The notes under the pieces were generated by a model. The model did no database searches. It was not told where the DNA came from and saw only the letters and a program-made list of their open reading frames with translations. 64,000 bases of DNA, taken from assembly GCA_016185125.1 (NCBI GenBank), contig JACPOC010000025.1, positions 62,001 through 126,000 on the forward strand, in the 5' to 3' direction. Below are positions 60,211-64,000 of this stretch, in pieces; within the stretch, counting starts at the first letter, position 1; each line of letters begins with the position of its first letter. The position numbers and the translations under genes were made by a program. Origin of the DNA: Bacteroidota bacterium (GTDB taxonomy: Bacteria > Bacteroidota > Bacteroidia > B-17B0 > Aurantibacillaceae).

Positions 60211-62055
60211 TTATTCTACTGTAACACTCTTGGCCAAATTCCGCGGCTGATCTACATTGCACCCACGCATAACTGCCGTATGATAAGATAACAGTTGCCA
60301 TGGAATAACTGAAATAAGCGGAACCAATAATTCATCTGTTTCCGGAATTTCAATTGAAATATCAGCCATTTCTTTTACTTCTTTGTCACCCGAAGTGACG
60401 ATGGCAATTATTTTTCCTTTACGGGCTTTCACTTCCTGAATATTACTTACCACTTTTTCGTAATTAGCCCCTTTAGTAGCAATCACAAATACCGGCATCG
60501 CCTCATCTATCAAAGCGATGGGGCCATGTTTCATTTCAGCAGCAGGATAACCTTCGGCGTGTATGTACGAAATTTCTTTTAATTTTAATGCTCCCTCTAA
60601 TGCCACCGGAAAAGATACGCCTCGACCTAAATACAAGGCATTGCTAATATCTTTATACGTGTAAGCAATCTCTTTCATTTGATCGTTCAGCTTTAATACT
60701 TCGTCAATTTTAGAAGGCACAGCTTCCATTTCGTAAAGCAATTGGCGGTAACGGCTTTCGCTTAAAGTACCGCGCACTTTAGCCATGTGAAGCGCCATTA
60801 ACGTTAACACGGTAACTTGGGCAGTAAATGCTTTTGTAGAAGCAACTCCAATTTCAGGGCCTGCGTGCGTATAACTTCCGCCATGCGTTGCACGTGCAAT
60901 TGAAGAGCCAACCACATTACACACACCTAAAACCGTTGCCCCTTTTGATTTTGCCAATTCAATAGCTGCTAAGGTATCTGCGGTTTCGCCACTTTGCGAA
61001 ATAGCAATAACAATATCATCCTGATAAATAATAGGATTTCTGTATCTGAACTCAGAAGCGTACTCCACCTCCACAGGAATTCTGGCCAATTCTTCAAATA
61101 AATATTCGGCAACCAAACCCGCGTGCCAAGATGTACCGCAAGCTACAAATATAATTCGCTTTGCTTTTTCAAATTTCTTTTCGTGATCTACAATGCCGCC
61201 AACCGTTATTAACCCTTTTGAAGTATTTAACCTTCCCCGCATGCTATCTCTTACTGAGCGCGGTTGCTCATAGATCTCTTTTAACATAAAGTGATCATAC
61301 CCGCCTTTTTCGATAGACTCCAGCTCTAAGGTCAATTCCTGAACATAATGAGTTACTTCTTTATCCTTTAGGTTTCTTAAACGTAATTCTTTTCCTCTGC
61401 GAATAATGGCCACCTGCTCATCTTCCAGATAGACCACATTTTTAGTGTATTCAATAATCGGGGAAGCATCGCTGGCAATAAAAAAATCATCATCGCCAAT
61501 ACCAATCACCATCGGACTTCCCTTTTTAGCAGCTATTAAAGTATCAGGATCATTCTTATCCATTACCACAATAGCATAAGCGCCAATTACCTGGTTGAGT
61601 GCGGCAATAACCGCATGACCCAATTTCATTCCTTCGTGTACTTTAATATCCTCGATCAAATGAACAAGAACTTCAGTATCTGTTTGCGATAAAAATGTAT
61701 GTCCGCGTTTTTTTAATCCTTCTTTTATTGCCGCATAATTTTCGATGATGCCATTGTGAATCATCACTATGTTTTGGCTTTGCGAATAATGCGGATGTGA
61801 GTTTACATCATTAGGCTCTCCGTGAGTTGCCCAGCGCGTGTGACCAATGCCTATATTCCCGCCTTTATCTTTGTCTTTAGCAAATTCAAGGAGCTCGCTT
61901 ACTTTTCCTTTTCGTTTATAAACATTTAAATCTCCGGCTTCATTTAATAAAGCAACTCCGGCACTATCGTAACCGCGGTATTCTAATCGCTGAAGACCTT
62001 TTACTATAATTGGATAAGCTTCGCGCTTCCCTATGTATCCTACTATGCCACACAT
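60211..62055 (-). CDS. glmS: glutamine-fructose-6-phosphate aminotransferase (isomerizing)
   Basis: Makes glucosamine-6-phosphate for cell-wall and LPS precursors. 614 aa. The N-terminal Ntn glutaminase begins MCGIVGYIGKREAY with catalytic Cys2, plus GHTRWATHGEPNDVNSHPH and the two SIS domains (VACGTSWHAGLVAEYLFEEL, AISQSGETADTLAAIELAKS, LGRGVSFPVALEGALKLKEI), ending RNLAKSVTVE. A near box TATCTTTA lies upstream. Confidence 0.97.
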   Translation of the reverse strand: MCGIVGYIGKREAYPIIVKGLQRLEYRGYDSAGVALLNEAGDLNVYKRKGKVSELLEFAKDKDKGGNIGIGHTRWATHGEPNDVNSHPHYSQSQNIVMIHNGIIENYAAIKEGLKKRGHTFLSQTDTEVLVHLIEDIKVHEGMKLGHAVIAALNQVIGAYAIVVMDKNDPDTLIAAKKGSPMVIGIGDDDFFIASDASPIIEYTKNVVYLEDEQVAIIRRGKELRLRNLKDKEVTHYVQELTLELESIEKGGYDHFMLKEIYEQPRSVRDSMRGRLNTSKGLITVGGIVDHEKKFEKAKRIIFVACGTSWHAGLVAEYLFEELARIPVEVEYASEFRYRNPIIYQDDIVIAISQSGETADTLAAIELAKSKGATVLGVCNVVGSSIARATHGGSYTHAGPEIGVASTKAFTAQVTVLTLMALHMAKVRGTLSESRYRQLLYEMEAVPSKIDEVLKLNDQMKEIAYTYKDISNALYLGRGVSFPVALEGALKLKEISYIHAEGYPAAEMKHGPIALIDEAMPVFVIATKGANYEKVVSNIQEVKARKGKIIAIVTSGDKEVKEMADISIEIPETDELLVPLISVIPWQLLSYHTAVMRGCNVDQPRNLAKSVTVE

Positions 62056-62115
62056 ATTTTATAAAATTCTGTTAGATAAAAATTCTCATTTTTAACCCAC
62101 TAAAGATACGACATT

Positions 62116-63690
62116 TTATCCTATCATTTGTAGAAAATTAATCTCTTTAGCCGTTAGAAAACGGTGTTTGCCACGCGGAAGATCTTTCTTAGTCAATCCG
62201 GCGAAAATAACCCTATCCAGCTTTAAAACTTCATAACCCAAGTGTTCAAATAAGCGACGAACAACACGGTTTCGGCCGCTGTGAATTTCAATGCCCACTT
62301 CTTTTTTTCCTTCGCCAACAAAAGCAAGATCGTCAGCTTTAATGATGCCGTCTTCTAGTTCAACACCTTCTATCATCGATTTAAAATCTTCTGGCTTTAA
62401 GCCTTTATTTAAACTTACGTGATATACTTTTTTTACGTTATGTTTTGGATGCGTAAGTTTTTTAGTAAGATCACCATCGTTAGTAAATAACAATAGTCCG
62501 GTAGTATTTCTGTCGAGTCTTCCTACAGGATAAATCCGTTCTTTACAAGCGTTATCCACCAGTTCCATCACGGTGTTTCTTTCCTGAGGATCATCCATGG
62601 TAGTGATATAATCTTTGGGTTTGTTCAGTAACAAATAAACTTTGCGTTCGCTTTTAACTGCAGAATCACCGTAAGTAACCGTATCGCCGGGTTTAACCTG
62701 AAAACCCATTTCGGTAATAGGCACTCCGTTAACTTTAACCACTCCGCTTTTTATAAGTGTGTCGGCTTCGCGGCGAGAAGCTATGCCCGCATAAGCCAGG
62801 TATTTATTTAAACGGGTACTTCCATCTGCTTTTTCAGTTTTTCCTTTAGCTTTTTTATCGGGCTTTTCTTTCGAAAATTCTTTTTTATATCCGCCGGAAA
62901 ACTTTGTTCCTTCTTCAAAATCATCGTGCTTTATACGTTTGATATCTGAATCCTGCGCATCAAATTTTTTTCTTAAAGGTTTGCCTGAGCCAAAAGATTT
63001 TTTCTCTTTAAAATCGTTATCTTTTTTAAATCTATCGGGCTTTTCTGAAAATCGTTTTGGTTTTTCGCGATCCGAAAATTTATCATCTTTATTAAAAGGT
63101 TTTTTACTTTCAAAATCTTTCGATCCAAATTCTTTTTTTTCTCCGAAAGAACGGGACGAGCTTTTTTTAAATGTATCTGAATTTCTATATTCCTTATTTT
63201 TTGTGAAAGATCTTCTTGCTTTGTAGCTTTTCTCTTCGCTTTCGCCCTCGCTCTTTTTTACATAAGAACGTTTTTCTCTGAAAGCATCGCCCTCTTTGCG
63301 GGGATAGGACTTTTTTTCATAGCCTCCTTCAGACTTGCTTGAACTATAGGCGCGTTTTTCTTTGAATTCACCTTTATTTTCGCTTTTATCTGCATAAGGC
63401 CTTGCGGATTTTTTTTCGTATCCGCCTTCTTCCTTATCTCTGCCATAAGCGCGTTTCTTTTTAAAATCGTCTTCTTTACCGGAAGAAGAAAAACTGCTTT
63501 TGCCTTTATATCCCGAGGACTTGCCGGAGCCTGTGCTTTTTGCAAAAGGTCTTTTGGATTTAAAACCTTCGCCATCGCCTTTTTCACTGCTGCCTGAAGA
63601 TTTTCTGTCTTTTTTAAATGCTCCGTCTTTTGATTTAAATGGTTTCTTTTTTCCTGAAAAAGAGCCGGAGGGTTTGCTGAATTTACTCAT
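62116..63690 (-). CDS. RsuA/RluB-type pseudouridine synthase with long charged N-terminal tail
   Basis: The C-terminal 235 residues are a complete RsuA/RluB-family pseudouridine synthase: S4 domain STRLNKYLAYAGIASRREAD, catalytic loop with the Asp in VGRLDRNTTGLLLFT near residue 395, and SGRNRVVRRLFEHLGYEVLK. The first 285 or so residues are a low-complexity tail dominated by Lys, Ser, Gly, Phe, Glu and Arg in short repeats (GYKGKSSFSSSGKEDDFKKK; EGGYEKKSARPYADKSENKG), likely disordered and RNA-binding. Typical family length is 230-300. A near box (TAACTTTA, 63695-63702) ends 4 bases before the ATG. Confidence 0.9.
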   Translation of the reverse strand: MSKFSKPSGSFSGKKKPFKSKDGAFKKDRKSSGSSEKGDGEGFKSKRPFAKSTGSGKSSGYKGKSSFSSSGKEDDFKKKRAYGRDKEEGGYEKKSARPYADKSENKGEFKEKRAYSSSKSEGGYEKKSYPRKEGDAFREKRSYVKKSEGESEEKSYKARRSFTKNKEYRNSDTFKKSSSRSFGEKKEFGSKDFESKKPFNKDDKFSDREKPKRFSEKPDRFKKDNDFKEKKSFGSGKPLRKKFDAQDSDIKRIKHDDFEEGTKFSGGYKKEFSKEKPDKKAKGKTEKADGSTRLNKYLAYAGIASRREADTLIKSGVVKVNGVPITEMGFQVKPGDTVTYGDSAVKSERKVYLLLNKPKDYITTMDDPQERNTVMELVDNACKERIYPVGRLDRNTTGLLLFTNDGDLTKKLTHPKHNVKKVYHVSLNKGLKPEDFKSMIEGVELEDGIIKADDLAFVGEGKKEVGIEIHSGRNRVVRRLFEHLGYEVLKLDRVIFAGLTKKDLPRGKHRFLTAKEINFLQMIG

Positions 63691-63704
63691 GTTGTAAAGT
63701 TACG

Positions 63705-64000
63705 TTACTTAACTGAAGGATAAAATGCATCCTCTAAATGTTTTACAGTTATATTGTTATTAATTGATAAAATAGCTATAATATCAAAGCGGCATTCCAG
63801 TTCTATAGTATGAGTTTGAAGATAGTGATTTGCGGCCAACACAAGGAATTTTTGTTTTTTTCTAGTAACAGCCAATTCAGGTTCTCCAAAGGCATCATTT
63901 GCTCTTGATTTAACTTCCACAAAAACAATTGTATTTTGATTTTGTGCGATAATATCAATTTCATATTGTTTATAGCGCCAATTCTTTTCCAATATAACAT
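63705..64000 (-). CDS. YraN family protein (5' partial)
   Basis: The C-terminal 98 residues of a YraN/UPF0102 protein, a predicted restriction-endonuclease-fold nuclease-like protein. The segment EKNWRYKQYEIDIIAQNQNT, then IVFVEVKSRANDAFGEPE, holds the conserved Glu-Asp-ExK positions, and ECRFDIIAIL follows. The frame is open to the window edge, so the start lies beyond base 64000. It ends 14 bases from the pseudouridine synthase gene. Confidence 0.88.
   Translation of the reverse strand, partial: VILEKNWRYKQYEIDIIAQNQNTIVFVEVKSRANDAFGEPELAVTRKKQKFLVLAANHYLQTHTIELECRFDIIAILSINNNITVKHLEDAFYPSVK

Noticed and set aside
1-64000. tRNA, rRNA, tmRNA, SRP RNA and riboswitches
   Set aside because: No tRNA-like TPsiC arms, rRNA segments or known riboswitch cores were recognised by eye; a covariance search (tRNAscan-SE, Infernal) would be decisive.

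Overview
The window is chromosomal DNA from a low-GC member of the Bacteroidota, most likely a flavobacteria-like lineage; genus cannot be told from the sequence. The evidence is a TonB-dependent receptor paired with a DUF4249 lipoprotein, two proteins with a type IX secretion (T9SS) C-terminal sorting domain, Bacteroidota-specific families (DUF4271, DUF4296, DUF5777, bTHX), the DUF177-rpmF-plsX-fabH order, and promoters of the Bacteroidota type (TAnnTTTG -7 box) in place of sigma70 promoters and Shine-Dalgarno sites. I saw no rRNA, tRNA, CRISPR, prophage or complete insertion sequence. Most of the window is housekeeping DNA with densely packed genes on both strands.

Layout. 1-3.0 kb: nutrient-uptake pair (receptor cut by the window edge, DUF4249). 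3.0-8.7 kb: YkgJ protein, bTHX, rnpA, then a leftward run mutY, YceI, DUF5777, DUF4271, hemD. 8.8-11.8 kb: HU, TPR protein, a 29-residue COX24-type basic protein and RNase G. 11.8-12.6 kb: gene-free DNA with a REP-like hairpin, a 189-bp tandem repeat and a gene remnant. 12.7-14.1 kb: T9SS-secreted GloVer-repeat protein. 14.2-18.7 kb: leftward cluster with RimK, an aspartoacylase-like Zn hydrolase and a RimB-like retropepsin (a probable glutamate-tail modification set), plus TatA with a tiny coupled membrane protein, a FAD oxidoreductase and a barrel protein that seems to start at ATT. 18.7-26.8 kb: lipoproteins, MBL hydrolase, amidohydrolase, rlmN, polyprenyl synthase and two MORN-repeat proteins. 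26.8-29.9 kb: dusB, a 21-bp minisatellite, a second T9SS protein and a patch of intergenic repeats. 29.9-33.0 kb: fabH, plsX, rpmF, DUF177 and rpmH. 33.1-40.4 kb: ABC exporter, KdsC-like HAD phosphatase, a transaldolase-CBS fusion and mfd. 40.4-44.3 kb: histidine kinase plus a complete iron/heme/cobalamin-type ABC importer. 44.3-51.7 kb: SET protein, pth, holB, metZ-like gene, OsmC, TRIC channel, photolyase and lysS. 51.8-58.5 kb: lipoprotein, ComF, coiled-coil protein, queA, S41 protease, ferritin, FtsB-like and DUF4296. 58.5-64 kb: an inverted-repeat element, an orphan secreted protein, glmS, a pseudouridine synthase with a very long charged tail, and the start of yraN.

Several start codons were moved because an exact TAnnTTTG box lies between the longest possible start and the family-consistent one (DUF177, the 23.9-kb lipoprotein), or because the box sits only 4-9 bases from the start (dusB, mfd, ABC exporter, SET protein, coiled-coil protein). 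The second pattern suggests that leaderless or near-leaderless mRNAs are common here.

No single cluster is obviously a new defence or mobile system. The strongest leads are the 189-bp repeat, the 21-bp repeat, the RimK/hydrolase/retropepsin set, the transaldolase-CBS fusion beside a KdsC-like phosphatase, and the leaderless-promoter/ATT-start pattern.
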